Shown one piece after another: positions 9,101 to 17,286 of a stretch of DNA of 64,000 nt. Both the position numbers and the translations under genes were made by a program. Source of the DNA: Cyanomargarita calcarea GSE-NOS-MK-12-04C. Its GTDB lineage: Bacteria; Cyanobacteriota; Cyanobacteriia; Cyanobacteriales; Nostocaceae. The DNA lies in assembly GCA_019359595.1 (NCBI GenBank), contig JAHHGZ010000010.1, forward strand, positions 124,001 through 188,000. Direction: 5' to 3'. The notes beneath the pieces were generated by a model. That model saw only the letters and a list, made by a program, of their open reading frames with translations, was not told where the DNA came from and made no database searches. Within the stretch, counting starts at the first letter, position 1, and each line of letters begins with the position of its first letter.

Positions 9101-9713
9101 ATTTTATCGCTCGACCAATATTAAACGGTGTGCGATTTTTATCAGCAATTAAATCAGAGGGAGTTGCCACCCCCAACAAACAAAAAGTGAGACGTTGATA
9201 TTCTGGATTATCTGCCCGTTGATTATAACAAGCCCGAATAAAGGCAAAAAAGTCATCTTTGAAACCTATTCTTAAAATACTATCGATTTCATCGACAAAA
9301 ATGATAATTTTTCCAGTAAATTCTGTTAGTAGTACATCATCAATCAACTCGCTCAATCGTTGCTTAGGTGGTAAAAATTCACGACTTCTCCACCAAGTTC
9401 CAAAATTTACTTTTTTCGATAAACCAAAACCCCTTAATAGCTCAGAAACGAATCCTGCATACCATTCTGAAGGGCTAACATGGCTGCCAATTCTTGTTAA
9501 ATCAACTGAAGCGCATTGTATTCCTTGCTCTTTAAGCTGCTTCATAATATGTACCCGCAGGCTCGATTTACCCATTTGCCGAGAGTTTAAGACATAACAC
9601 AAGTCACCATTCTTCAACCCTTCATAGAGGTCAGAATCAGCTTGCCGCACTACATAAGTTGGATGCTGATATTCGAGACTGCCTCCTAGTTTGTAGTAGT
9701 TGAAAGGTGTCAT
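6186..9713 (-). CDS. AAA-like/STAND ATPase with transmembrane segment and 14 WD40 repeats
   Basis: An 1175-residue protein. Residues 1-about 370 are an AAA-like (AAA_35) ATPase: an N-terminal YYKLGGSL motif, a P-loop variant SRQMGKSS (residues 44-51) and Walker B IIIFVDEIDS. A coiled segment follows, then one strongly hydrophobic stretch near residue 460 (GGGILALTLIVAVLAGLWAS) that should cross or anchor in the membrane. From about residue 550 there are 14 WD40 units, each with an I/V-x-x-W ending, enough for two seven-bladed propellers. Such STAND-type proteins act as sensors or switches in signalling and in biological conflict. No effector domain is obvious. Most of the propeller sequence is AT-rich. 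Confidence 0.88.
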   Translation of the reverse strand: MTPFNYYKLGGSLEYQHPTYVVRQADSDLYEGLKNGDLCYVLNSRQMGKSSLRVHIMKQLKEQGIQCASVDLTRIGSHVSPSEWYAGFVSELLRGFGLSKKVNFGTWWRSREFLPPKQRLSELIDDVLLTEFTGKIIIFVDEIDSILRIGFKDDFFAFIRACYNQRADNPEYQRLTFCLLGVATPSDLIADKNRTPFNIGRAIKLAGFELDEAEVLVRGLEGIVTRPKAILEEVLKWTSGQPFLTQKLCQLICISQDSFPEYQERECVEKLVQTQIIQNWEAQDEPEHLRTIRDRLTQSSQNQTGRLLGLYQQILQEGEILASDSPEQTQLRLTGLVVKHQGKLQIYNCIYAEIFNQTWLERILANIRPYNETLNAWVNSNFEDESRLLRGQTLQDARNWAADKGLSDLERRFLDASQEVEKRDIEKRFQAEAEATQILTQANQVLFVANQKAKRRIQVGGGILALTLIVAVLAGLWASRMVKQTQLEKIKSSSIFANVLFVSEQKLDALLEALKAGTQIQSTYGVDKNTKIQLLEILQRTVNFTKERNRLEGHNAGIKGVSFSPDGNLLATVSEDKYIKIWNKNGKLLLTFPRQKYAILALCFSKNGNLLATVDEVGAVKLWNSKDGILLKTLKKESKRGWAASINFSDDGQNLATSDDSHGKINIWNASQNWKLIRTIQDSENTILHINYSPNISSTNNSDVQLLASANKNGTVKIWNSKDGRVVKTINAHNKAVLYVSFSQDGKFLATASEDNTVKIWKTDNWQLVGTLKSHEDWVNSISFSRDGKFLATASDDNKVRVWRRSDGRLIESLSHTNKVYSVSFSPDSSTLASAGEDKKVILWSLNEHLFKIITDHDDVIKKMSVSPDGKIFATASNDNTVKLWSFDGKLLQTLKHPKSVESASFSPNNKFLSSASIDGVIKFWRIKDGKLLDSWKESTSVLDIKFNQDGQILATIGDSNIINIWNVSNKKLLQSLTGHNDKILSLNFSPNGQILASGSKDGKIKLWKNSKNWQIFKTLENNNFAVKNVSFSPDGKLLASASFDGTIKLWNTSDGTLIKSLTAHKGDILSLNFSPNGQLLASAGEDAIIKVWQRSDGSLLHSLHGHKSAIRNVSFINDHILASASAGLEKTIILWDLKNMELDKLLKQGCNWVRDYVKNSSKLKEEDRHICDLN

Positions 9714-10029
9714 GATGTTTCCGATATATTTAGGGCTTCAAAATCAATTTTTAGATAAAAGACAAATATTTTTATAATTCTACTGTAAAAGATTTTTGTT
9801 GAAGAAATCTCTATTTTTTGAGCTTACCTGATTTTTTCTGACATTTACTGATTTTTTTTAGATTCCACTATTTTTTAGGTAATTTAACTCAGTAATAATA
9901 CTGATTTTATATGTATTTACATTTATAGAGCAAAGTCACATAATCTTAATTAGCGATGAGCTTGATGTTGCACTGGCAATATCTTGATGTAATTAAACCC
10001 ACACTACTTAAATAGAACCAGAAGTACAT

Positions 10030-10350
10030 ATGACCTACGACTATCAATATATTATCCAGATGGGAAACACCGTTTCTTTATCTGGAACAACTAAAATGGT
10101 TCTTCTAGAAAGTGCTAAACATGTTCGTCAAGCCCAGATTCGATTACCGAGATTTCTCAGCGAACCTGTTGTGACTGCCACTGTTCATAGCAAGCAAGGT
10201 TCTGGCACGATTTTTGCACTTTGGAATATTGATTACCAGGATGTGGAGAGTTTTTCTTTGGTTACATTTGTAGCTCAAAACATTCAGATTGGGGATGAGA
10301 GCGATCTCGAATTTTTGTGCAATTTTATGGTCGTTGGAGAAATTGAATAA
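10030..10350 (+). CDS. Conserved-looking small protein of unknown function
   Basis: A 106-residue soluble protein without a signal peptide or recognised motif. The sequence alternates hydrophobic and polar residues and reads like an all-beta domain (TVSLSGTTKMVLLES, then QARIRLPRF-like and VVTATVHSKQ). It lies in the 1.3-kb gap between two oppositely flanking AAA-like ATPase genes, followed 66 bp later by a secreted protein in the same direction. The two may form a small operon. I do not recognise the family. Confidence 0.6.
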   Translation: MTYDYQYIIQMGNTVSLSGTTKMVLLESAKHVRQAQIRLPRFLSEPVVTATVHSKQGSGTIFALWNIDYQDVESFSLVTFVAQNIQIGDESDLEFLCNFMVVGEIE

Positions 10351-10416
10351 GTACAAATATCTCCCAGATTAGGAACATCAATAATTATTCACTTCTACAA
10401 ATTATCGGAGATTTAT

Positions 10417-10896
10417 ATGTCCTGGATGAAACTATTAGTTTTACCAACCTTAATGACGGCTTTAACATATACTGTGTTAGCTAGCTTTACAACTCAAGTT
10501 AATGCTAGACCACGAGACACTATAAAGAGAAATACACCCAATACTCAAATTAGTGTAAATATAGTAAAAGGAGATACTAGAGTCGATAATATTCCTTGCA
10601 CTCAAATCTATGTTACTCTGAAAGAGTTTATTCCAACTAAACCTGAGCCAAATAAATTTAGTATTCCTAAAGAGAGGGATGTTAGTCAAGGTTCTTTATT
10701 TAAAGGTAATAATCTTAGTGAAGGTTGTAGCTATAATTTAGGATTTAATTATATTCCTAAGATAGGAGCTTACGGAGCAAGTAGTTTTCAAATTAGCGCT
10801 CAAGCTGGTCGAATCGTTAGTACTCAAGCAGTAAGTGACCCATTCCCTAACAATATTAACATACAACTATTTCCTCCCCCTCCCGTTCCTCGATAA
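10417..10896 (+). CDS. Predicted secreted protein of unknown function
   Basis: A 159-residue protein whose first 30 residues form a classical Sec signal: MSWMKLLVLPTLMTALTYTV, then a cleavage-like VNARP. The mature part has two cysteines (PCTQIYV and EGCSYNL) that could form a disulfide, and it ends in a proline-rich tail, FPPPPVPR. A ribosome binding site (CGGAGATTTAT) precedes the ATG. It is probably periplasmic or extracellular. It shares direction and close spacing with the gene at 10030. Confidence 0.65.
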   Translation: MSWMKLLVLPTLMTALTYTVLASFTTQVNARPRDTIKRNTPNTQISVNIVKGDTRVDNIPCTQIYVTLKEFIPTKPEPNKFSIPKERDVSQGSLFKGNNLSEGCSYNLGFNYIPKIGAYGASSFQISAQAGRIVSTQAVSDPFPNNINIQLFPPPPVPR

Positions 10897-10984
10897 TTGA
10901 GCAATAGCTTGCTTGCAAGCTTTTGCGTAAAAAAGAATGAGTATAGAAAACTAGCTCATTTATTAATGCTAATTATTCAAGTGT

Positions 10985-11110
10985 TTGGGAGCATCTCAAT
11001 TTGCCATGCTGAAGGTCGTCGGTAGCGAAGTAAAGCATCTTGCAAATTCAAGTTTATTCGCTACGCTTAGAATGACAATTCATATTTTGGCAAAATTGGG
11101 ATGCTCCCAA
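10985..11110. mobile_element. MITE-like element, 126 bp, imperfect terminal inverted repeats
   Basis: The left end TTGGGAGCATCTCAATTTG(CCA) at 10985-11006 is the near-perfect inverse of 11088-11110. No transposase lies inside, so this is a miniature element. It covers the 3' end of the VMAP-type ATPase gene and supplies that protein's last residues and stop codon. A related 'ggagcatcacaatttt' end recurs near 54002, where it truncates an AbrB-type gene. Confidence 0.65.
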
Positions 11111-12475
11111 GTGTTCCCGAAAATATTGCTGATATAACTGGCAGCGTGGGACTAGTTTATCACCAATTCTCTTAACGAGTCCCATACTATATAACTGATA
11201 TGCCTGCATTGTCTCTATCCCGACTGCTTCGGTCGCATTAACTACTTCAAAAAATGCCTCAGCTAGTTTATTATTTGCTTTAAAAGTATTCAAATATCGG
11301 CGTAAATATTCTTCATATATTCCAGCGTTTGTAGGAGCATCTTGCAGTAATTTATCTATGGTTGTATCTCCAAGCGCAAGATGATAAAGTGCTAATCTAA
11401 TTAAATGTGGATGACCTCCAAGCATAGACATTAATTCCTGCACTTGGGTTTGATTATAATCAAGCTTATGACGTTGGGCTAAATCTTCTATTTGTTCTTG
11501 AGTAAATTCTGCCAATTCAACTACTAAACCAACATTAAAGGGTGACTGATTTATATCTAATGACCCATAATTTTCAGTCGAATTTACCACAATTAACCGT
11601 AAATTTTCCCAAATATCTACAGTTTTAGCTTCCTCATGCCAACTACGTAACATTGAAAAAAAACCTTGGGAAATCTCAGAATACTGAAAGATTCTATCTA
11701 CTTCATCTAATGCCAAAACTAAATTATTGTTAATTGGCATTAAAATATTGTCTTCAAAATATGTGGTGCAATTAATAATGCTACCTCTGTATTCATCCCA
11801 AGACTCATTTAATAAAGAAGGTAATTTTAATTTGTAACTAACATAATCGCAAAACCAGCGCAAAAAATTATCCAAATTGCTAAAAATTTTTGCTTCTGCT
11901 TGCAAAAAATTTAGACGTACTGTGTTGTATCTCTGCTGATTCGAGTGGGCAATAATTCGGTTGAGCAAGGATGTTTTACCCATTTGATGGGGAGCTTTAA
12001 TACGAATTAGGGAACCAGATTGGAGAATTTTCTCATAGCAGCGCGTGTCAATCTGCCTCTGGACATAAAATAAAGAATTTTGAGGTACTGACCCTTCTGG
12101 ATATTCTGGTACAAAATTATTAGTACTAGAGTCTGTTGTATGCAAAGACTCTAAATGCTGCATTTCGATTGGCAGAATATTTGTACTCCTAGAGCGCGAT
12201 TCTTCAAAGGATACACTACGGGAACGCTCTACTGCTGCACGAAAATTAGTCTTATTAACCTCTTCCCCTAGTGCATCTGAAAGTAACTTCCACAGTTTGA
12301 AACCGACATCTTGCCGGAGATATTTGGCTGCATAACCTTCATGGCTGGCAATATCATCATAATTTGAACCTTGCCACGAGCCTTTCAGGACTATTATTTC
12401 CACATCTTTGAGATGTCTGTTGATTTTGCTGAAAATAGCTGCATCTAAAATTCGTAGTCCTTCTTCAAAGTTCAT
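11054..12475 (-). CDS. VMAP-type HTH plus AAA-like ATPase
   Basis: A 473-residue protein. Residues 1-about 85 match the N-terminal HTH domain of vWA-MoxR-associated proteins in cyanobacteria (EGLRILDAAIFSKINRHLKD, then VEIIVLKGSWQGSNYDDIA). Residues about 135-450 are an AAA-like ATPase with P-loop HQMGKTSLLNR and Walker B NNLVLALDEVDRIF. VMAP proteins belong to NTP-dependent conflict/signalling systems with vWA and MoxR partners; no such partner is present here. The last residues (from about GASQFCQN to the stop) are encoded by the MITE-like element at 10985-11110, so the native C-terminus has been replaced. Confidence 0.82.
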   Translation of the reverse strand: MNFEEGLRILDAAIFSKINRHLKDVEIIVLKGSWQGSNYDDIASHEGYAAKYLRQDVGFKLWKLLSDALGEEVNKTNFRAAVERSRSVSFEESRSRSTNILPIEMQHLESLHTTDSSTNNFVPEYPEGSVPQNSLFYVQRQIDTRCYEKILQSGSLIRIKAPHQMGKTSLLNRIIAHSNQQRYNTVRLNFLQAEAKIFSNLDNFLRWFCDYVSYKLKLPSLLNESWDEYRGSIINCTTYFEDNILMPINNNLVLALDEVDRIFQYSEISQGFFSMLRSWHEEAKTVDIWENLRLIVVNSTENYGSLDINQSPFNVGLVVELAEFTQEQIEDLAQRHKLDYNQTQVQELMSMLGGHPHLIRLALYHLALGDTTIDKLLQDAPTNAGIYEEYLRRYLNTFKANNKLAEAFFEVVNATEAVGIETMQAYQLYSMGLVKRIGDKLVPRCQLYQQYFREHLGASQFCQNMNCHSKRSE

Positions 12476-12601
12476 TATTTATTCCAAGTGATTACTGACA
12501 ACTCAGGACACAGCACAATTTACGTAAATAAATATAGCAGTCCTATGTAATTTATTTACAAGCCTGTGTAAACTTATTTAATGAGGTTGTCATATGTGAC
12601 T

Positions 12602-12847
12602 ATGAAGCCACAGGAAGTTTACAAGGACAACATCCGCGTTACTATCGTCGAACCAGGCTTGGTAGATACAGAATTTAGCGACCTGATTTCTGACCCGATT
12701 AGCAAACAACGTATTGAAGAACGACGCAAGGCAATAACACCTCTGCAAAGCGAGGATATTGCAGCAGCTATAGTTTATGCTGTGACACAACCTGCTCACG
12801 TTAATGTAAATGAAATTCTGATTCGACCAACTCAGCAAGATAATTAG
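12602..12847 (+). pseudogene. SDR oxidoreductase, C-terminal fragment
   Basis: The frame reads YKDNIRVTIVEPGLVDTEF and ends near VNEILIRPTQQDN. This is the last third of a classical short-chain dehydrogenase (YdfG-like). The Rossmann fold with TGxxxGIG and the YxxxK catalytic pair are absent, so the protein cannot be active. An open frame from 12581 exists but starts in unrelated sequence. It precedes the dioxygenase gene by about 70 bp and opens a decaying stretch. Confidence 0.75.
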
Positions 12848-12917
12848 GCAGCGATTAGAAGCAGATGAATATATGTTGGATTCAGACAATATTTTTGACA
12901 CTCTGCGCTATAAACAA

Positions 12918-13265
12918 ATGACAGAAGATACCATTGCAATCGCTAGTTTTCACGCTCATGTCTATTACGATACTGAAACTCGTGAAGCTGCTGCCCATGT
13001 CCGCGAAGAATTGGGCACCTTATTTGAGGTGCAGCTTGGACGCTGGCGTGATGAACTCGTTGGACCCCACCCAAAATCTATGTATCAAGTTGCATTCTCA
13101 CCAAATCAATTTGCTGAGGTTGTCCCCTGGTTAATGCTGCATCGTCAGGGATTAGATGTTCTTGTTCATCCGAATACAGGTGATGCATTGGCTGACCATG
13201 CAGTACATTCGCTGTGGTTGGGGGAAAAGTTGGAGCTTAATCTTGAGGTTTTAAAAACGCTCTAG
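12918..13265 (+). CDS. DOPA 4,5-dioxygenase family protein
   Basis: A 115-residue protein of the DOPA 4,5-dioxygenase family (extradiol ring cleavage of catechols in fungi; bacterial role unclear). Conserved histidines appear in IASFHAHVYYD, WLMLHRQGLDVLVHPNTG and DALADHAVHSLWLGE, the usual iron-binding and active-site segments. I chose the ATG at 12918 (MTEDTIAIASFH) because family members begin there; the frame is open from 12873. It appears intact even though neighbours on both sides are fragments. Confidence 0.82.
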   Translation: MTEDTIAIASFHAHVYYDTETREAAAHVREELGTLFEVQLGRWRDELVGPHPKSMYQVAFSPNQFAEVVPWLMLHRQGLDVLVHPNTGDALADHAVHSLWLGEKLELNLEVLKTL

Positions 13266-13277
13266 CACAACTATATA

Positions 13278-13310
13278 AATTCCAGGTCGGGTGATACCGC
13301 TCCTGGAATT
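13278..13310. terminator. Stem-loop after the dioxygenase gene
   Basis: AATTCCAGG (13278-13286) pairs exactly with CCTGGAATT (13302-13310) around a 15-nt loop, 12 bp after the dioxygenase stop. It lies between convergent genes. It has no T-run, so termination is only suggested. Confidence 0.4.
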
Positions 13311-13340
13311 ATATTTGGGGTTGAATACAGCCGTGACTGG

Positions 13341-13790
13341 TCAAGTTTTTGGAGTTTCTTCTGTATTGAATTTCCTTTTAGGTAAGTCGCCAAACATTTC
13401 AATCAGCGAATTGAACTTAGCATTACCTTTTGTCCAGGATGAAAGTAGTATTAAACTTTTTACTTTTTCTGGGTGTGCCAAAGCTAATTCCTGAGCAATT
13501 TGCCCACCCATAGAATGACCTGCTACATGAACTGTGGTAATTCCTAAAGAACTAAGTAGTGCTGCTGTATCATCAGCCATTTGCTTAATACTGTATGCAC
13601 TATCCGGTGCAGAACTTTGTCCTACTCCTCGGTTATCGAATCGAATTACTTGGTATTTATTTACGAGCGTCGGCATCACTGCTGACCAGTACGAGGTATC
13701 GCAGTCAAATCCAGCAATTAATATTAAAGCCTCGCCCGTTCCTTGAACATCATAAAACAAATCAATCCCGTTAACATGAATTTTAGACAT
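13341..13790 (-). CDS. Alpha/beta hydrolase, truncated at the C-terminus
   Basis: A 149-residue frame giving the first half of an alpha/beta hydrolase: oxyanion region LILIAGFDCDTSYW, strand VIRFDNRGVGQS, nucleophile elbow GHSMGG, and LILLSSW after it. Normal members have about 260 residues; the segment with the catalytic Asp and His is missing, and the last residues (FNTEETPKT) look unrelated. It is probably a pseudogene still open by chance. The start MSKIHVNGIDLFYD is typical of the family. Confidence 0.7.
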   Translation of the reverse strand: MSKIHVNGIDLFYDVQGTGEALILIAGFDCDTSYWSAVMPTLVNKYQVIRFDNRGVGQSSAPDSAYSIKQMADDTAALLSSLGITTVHVAGHSMGGQIAQELALAHPEKVKSLILLSSWTKGNAKFNSLIEMFGDLPKRKFNTEETPKT

Positions 13791-13910
13791 AATTTGTAAT
13801 TTGGCGCTTAAGCAGAACTACAAGCAATATGCAGTTTTAATTTAAAGAATTAATCCAAGGTTACAACATGCCTTTTGATAGAGGTTTGTAAGTTGTAACC
13901 CACTTGATTA

Positions 13911-14152
13911 TCCTTTGCCCGCGAACTAGCTCCTAAGAATATTCATGTGGCACATTTTGTGATTGATGGGGCAATTCGTTCTGATACCCGTGTGGAACCA
14001 GCACATAAGCCCGATAGCTATCTCGATCCAGATGCGATCGCCCTTGGCGACTCCGAAGGAGTATCGCCCAAACCTATCTCAACATTCTCCGTCAACCTCG
14101 CAGTGCTTGGACATGGGAAATAGAATTACGTCCTTGGGTGGAGACGTTTTGA
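13911..14152 (+). pseudogene. SDR oxidoreductase C-terminal fragment, cut by a 26-bp insertion
   Basis: Reading from 13911 gives SFARELAPKNIHVAHFVIDG and then IRSDTRVEPAHKPDSYLDPD. After removing 14043-14068 the frame continues as AIAQTYLNILRQPRSAWTWE and ends ELRPWVETF at a TGA. This is the C-terminal part of a short-chain dehydrogenase. The 26-bp insertion at a HIP1 site shifts the frame. The 5' two-thirds of the gene are absent, so the gene is doubly dead. Confidence 0.7.
14043..14068. repeat. 26-bp palindromic insertion at a HIP1 site
   Basis: The insert sits immediately after GCGATCGCC and repeats ATCGCC at its end. Its core CTCCGAAGGAG is a hairpin, preceded by CGCCCTTGGCG. Removing exactly these 26 bases restores the SDR reading frame across the site. 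Confidence 0.75.
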
Positions 14153-14259
14153 TTAGTTATTAGTTATTAGTCATTTAAACCTCTCCCCAAAAATGGCTCT
14201 GCGGAACTCTGCGCTTACCTTAGCGTTCCTTAGCGTTTAAAACATAACTCAAACTAAAA

Positions 14260-15093
14260 ATGGTAAAAGATATAACACGCCGCGAATTTATCGCAACTGC
14301 GACCCTAGCAACCGGGTTTGCTCTGGCAGTACAGCCCGTTTCCGCCAAAGTTATTACCACAGATGCCAAAGGATTGGTTGCGGGTGCGGTGAAAATTCCC
14401 GTTAAAGATGGCGAAATTCCTGCTTATAGAGCGCAACCCAATACGGGAGACAACTTCCCAATTGTCCTGGTAATCCAGGAAATCTTTGGTGTACACGAAC
14501 ACATTCAAGATGTCGCCCGTCGCTTTGCCAAGTTGGGATATTTAGCGATCGCACCCGAATTATTTATCCGTCAGGGTGATGTCTTGAAGTTAAGCAGTGT
14601 TGACGAAATTCGTCCGATTGTTGCTAAAGTGCCGGATGCTCAAGTGTTATCTGACCTTGATGCTACAGTCGATTGGGCTGTAAAGTCATCCAAAGGTAAC
14701 GCCGAGAAAGTCGGTATTACGGGTTTTTGCTGGGGTGGTCGGATTACTTGGTTATATGCAGCACATAATCCTAAGTTAAAAGCAGGAGTGGCATGGTACG
14801 GGCGACTCGTAGGCGATGCTACCGAACTTCAGCCCAGGTATCCCGTTGATATTGCTTCTACGCTGACAGTCCCAATTCTCGGACTCTACGGCGGTCAGGA
14901 TACGGGTATTCCTGTCAACACAGTTGAACAAATGAGGGAAAAGCTCAAATCCAGCAGCAGCAAATCCGAAATCGTTGTTTACCCCAATGCACCCCACGCC
15001 TTTTTTGCCGATTATCGCCCCTCCTACCGCGAGAAGGAAGCGAAAGATGGCTGGAAACGTCTCCAGGCATGGTTTAAGCAGCATGGTTTATAA
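14260..15093 (+). CDS. Dienelactone hydrolase family protein with Tat-like signal
   Basis: A 277-residue alpha/beta hydrolase of the dienelactone hydrolase family (hydrolysis of enol-lactones or related esters). The triad is visible: Cys157 in GFCWGG, Asp214 in GGQDTGIP, His246 in [14 protein letters not shown]. The N-terminus has [19 protein letters not shown], a twin-arginine-type export signal. The nucleophile is Cys, as in true DLH enzymes. Two displaced fragments of a close paralogue lie downstream (15161-15238 and 17287-17403). Confidence 0.88.
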   Translation: MVKDITRREFIATATLATGFALAVQPVSAKVITTDAKGLVAGAVKIPVKDGEIPAYRAQPNTGDNFPIVLVIQEIFGVHEHIQDVARRFAKLGYLAIAPELFIRQGDVLKLSSVDEIRPIVAKVPDAQVLSDLDATVDWAVKSSKGNAEKVGITGFCWGGRITWLYAAHNPKLKAGVAWYGRLVGDATELQPRYPVDIASTLTVPILGLYGGQDTGIPVNTVEQMREKLKSSSSKSEIVVYPNAPHAFFADYRPSYREKEAKDGWKRLQAWFKQHGL

Positions 15094-15160
15094 AGTTAAC
15101 TGAAAATTTAAATCCCCGACTTCTTAAAGAAAAAGGGGATCTCGACAACTTACGGACTAA

Positions 15161-15238
15161 CCTGGATGCTACAGTCGATTGGGCTGTAAAGTGCTTCCAT
15201 TGGTAACGCCGAGAAAGTCGAAATTAAGGGTTTTTACT
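15161..15238 (+). pseudogene. Dienelactone hydrolase internal fragment
   Basis: About 78 bp closely match 14654-14738 of the intact gene: 'gatgctacagtcgattggg' and then 'ggtaacgccgagaaagtcg' occur in both. The fragment corresponds to the region just before and through the nucleophile elbow, with the elbow already mutated ('gggtttttactg'). It has no start or end and is a dead piece of a second copy. Confidence 0.75.
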
Positions 15239-15568
15239 GAGTAGCGAAACGAGATAACATGGTTTTGTGGCTTTGTAGCTTTATAGTACAAAACTATTTA
15301 CTGAGTAAATACGGTTGCTTTTAGTTTTGAATGTTAGCTATGCTAAATAAACGAACTATTAGCAAGGAAAAGATGTTATTTGAATTAGCCCCATAATTTA
15401 AATTGATAAGTACGTATATTTACAGAAAGTCTCCTAATCGGATATTGCAAGTCTTGATTACTACTTTACAATTTGGTAGGACTTACACGAATACTACTAA
15501 GGAATTTCAACTGCAATCAAAATTTATCCATAAACGGAGTAATTCTATCTTGATTTAATTAACTAAAG

Positions 15569-16210
15569 ATGAGCATATTTAATAAAATTACAGCAACATT
15601 TCAAAAATCTAGAAAAGTTCTACAAAAAACTCTGGAAGAATATGTGACGTTTAGTTCAGAAGCTAAACAATTAACCTTGAAGAAAAAAACGGTTTTACTT
15701 CTTTGTCAACAAGCGCAATCCAGAGTTGAAAAAGTAAAAAGTTTACAACCCGATTCTGATGAGGGACTTATTGCCATAATAGAACATCAGCAAATTCAAG
15801 TTCAATTACATTTTACTCCAGAGAAAATAACTCTTGGTGAAAAAGATATTGAAGGTGAGCTTCGCTTATTAAAACCACCTCAGTTTGATAGTGACTCTAT
15901 AGTTTATCGTTATCTTATTGCTAGCTGGAATATGTTTCTAGGAGGAAAAATTCCGAATGGGGCTTTACCACAAGGGGTTAAAGTTGAAAAAAATAAGATT
16001 TACTATACTCTGCCTCGAAATCAATCACAGCTTTTAGATAGTCTTTTCCATAATCTTGAAAAAGGTTCTACTTTAACAACTAATCTTAAACAAGGAGATT
16101 TAGTTATTGAAACTTCAGTATCATTGAATTTGAACGACTTAAAACTTCAAAATTTCCTCCAAATGTTAAATATTATAAAAGATAATAAAAATGATGACGC
16201 AAGTGTTTAA
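15569..16210 (+). CDS. Protein of unknown function
   Basis: A 213-residue soluble protein, rich in Lys, Leu and Gln. The first 60 residues look helical with a possible coiled coil (KSRKVLQKTLEEYVTFSSEA, then KQLTLKKKTVLLLCQQAQSR). The middle reads like an open-faced beta domain (QIQVQLHFTPEKITLGEKDI). No signal peptide or membrane span is visible. It converges with the Gly/Ala-rich gene at 16324. The pair lies between two pieces of a broken dienelactone-hydrolase copy, so it may have arrived by insertion. I do not recognise a family. Confidence 0.6.
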   Translation: MSIFNKITATFQKSRKVLQKTLEEYVTFSSEAKQLTLKKKTVLLLCQQAQSRVEKVKSLQPDSDEGLIAIIEHQQIQVQLHFTPEKITLGEKDIEGELRLLKPPQFDSDSIVYRYLIASWNMFLGGKIPNGALPQGVKVEKNKIYYTLPRNQSQLLDSLFHNLEKGSTLTTNLKQGDLVIETSVSLNLNDLKLQNFLQMLNIIKDNKNDDASV

Positions 16211-16233
16211 TTTGTTTCGATAACCTAACAAAT

Positions 16234-16306
16234 AAAAAGAAAGAAAAAATAAAAAGGGTTTAAAACCTATAAATTTATGGGATTTTCTTTTTATTTTTAC
16301 CTTTTT
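16234..16306. terminator. A/T-rich bidirectional stem-loop between convergent genes
   Basis: An A-rich arm (16234-16260) pairs with a T-rich arm (16281-16306) with a few mismatches. It sits in the 113-bp gap between the convergent genes ending at 16210 and 16324. It has A-runs and T-runs suitable for termination in both directions. Confidence 0.5.
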
Positions 16307-16323
16307 AAAGTAAGTTAAGGCTA

Positions 16324-16899
16324 TTATTTTTTACCACCAAAAAGTTTATATATCCCGTATCCGATAGCCCCTGCCGCAAGAATAGGAGCAGTTGCAACTA
16401 TGGCAGTACCTGCGATTGCACCTCCGCCTACAAGACCACCAACCCCAGCAAGTGTACTCATAATTGCAGCACCACTTGCACCACCAGCTACCGTCACAAG
16501 ACCAGCACCTGCCACACCTGCTGTAGCTGCAATGTTTGTAGCTGTTCTCGCATTTGCACGGGCATCACGTTCTTCAGAAGACAAATCTGGCTCGTCTTTA
16601 AACAAAGTGTTATTAAGTATCTTTGCCCCAGCATAAGCCGGTCCTGCTGCCAGCACCGCAGGAGCAGCCGCCATACCACCACCAACAACACCGCCTGCCG
16701 CAGCTAGGCCTGAAGTAATTCCAGCACCCGAAGTTGCTGCAACAGATAACCCTGTAGCGGCGCTAACAGCTGCTCCTGCCGCAGCACCAGTCTCTACTAC
16801 TGCTCTTACCGTTTTTAGGTCATTAATACCCGTAGCTTTTTCTACAGTTTTTTCTGCTGCTGCTTCAACGACTTTCTTGGCAATATCTTCAAAACTCAT
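16324..16899 (-). CDS. Gly/Ala-rich membrane-active protein of unknown function
   Basis: A 191-residue protein. It starts with an amphipathic helix (MSFEDIAKKVVEAAAEKTVE) followed by long Gly/Ala/Val stretches with glycine-zipper spacing, such as GLAAAGGVVGGGMAAAPAVL and AGVGGLVGGGAIAGTAIVA. A central hydrophilic patch (LFKDEPDLSSEERDARANAR) separates two hydrophobic halves; the C-terminus is short and basic (KLFGGKK). This pattern fits a membrane-inserting or oligomerising protein, perhaps pore-like, but that is speculation. No catalytic motif is present. Confidence 0.6.
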   Translation of the reverse strand: MSFEDIAKKVVEAAAEKTVEKATGINDLKTVRAVVETGAAAGAAVSAATGLSVAATSGAGITSGLAAAGGVVGGGMAAAPAVLAAGPAYAGAKILNNTLFKDEPDLSSEERDARANARTATNIAATAGVAGAGLVTVAGGASGAAIMSTLAGVGGLVGGGAIAGTAIVATAPILAAGAIGYGIYKLFGGKK

Positions 16900-17286
16900 A
16901 AATTATTTTTTTAAGGTAGGAATGACAATATCTAAACATAATTGTCGCTAAATATTAAACTGTATTCACACTAATATTATTCTTCTAAAACTTCATTAAA
17001 AATTATTATTTAATAGCCAATATTCTTTAAATTATAGAGCAAAGATGCCTGCTGCTTCAACTATATTTAGTACAAGGGCACGGAGCGTAGAATTCGTTAC
17101 GCCGTTAGCACTTGGGTTTCGGCTGTGGAGTAAACCTTAACAAGCGATACCTATAATGAGAGTTCATATTTGAGTATCTAAGTACGTGAGTATGATCGAT
17201 ACTTAAAGCTCTATCGTGCTTGTTATTGGGCATTCTGCAGCTTACAAGCTTGAGCATTAAGTATTTGAGTTCTATATCCAAAGCGC

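Noticed and set aside
14260-15093. Ordinary cytoplasmic dienelactone hydrolase from a degradation operon
   Set aside because: The N-terminal Tat-like signal and lack of catechol-pathway neighbours other than one dioxygenase-family gene argue against a classical pathway role.
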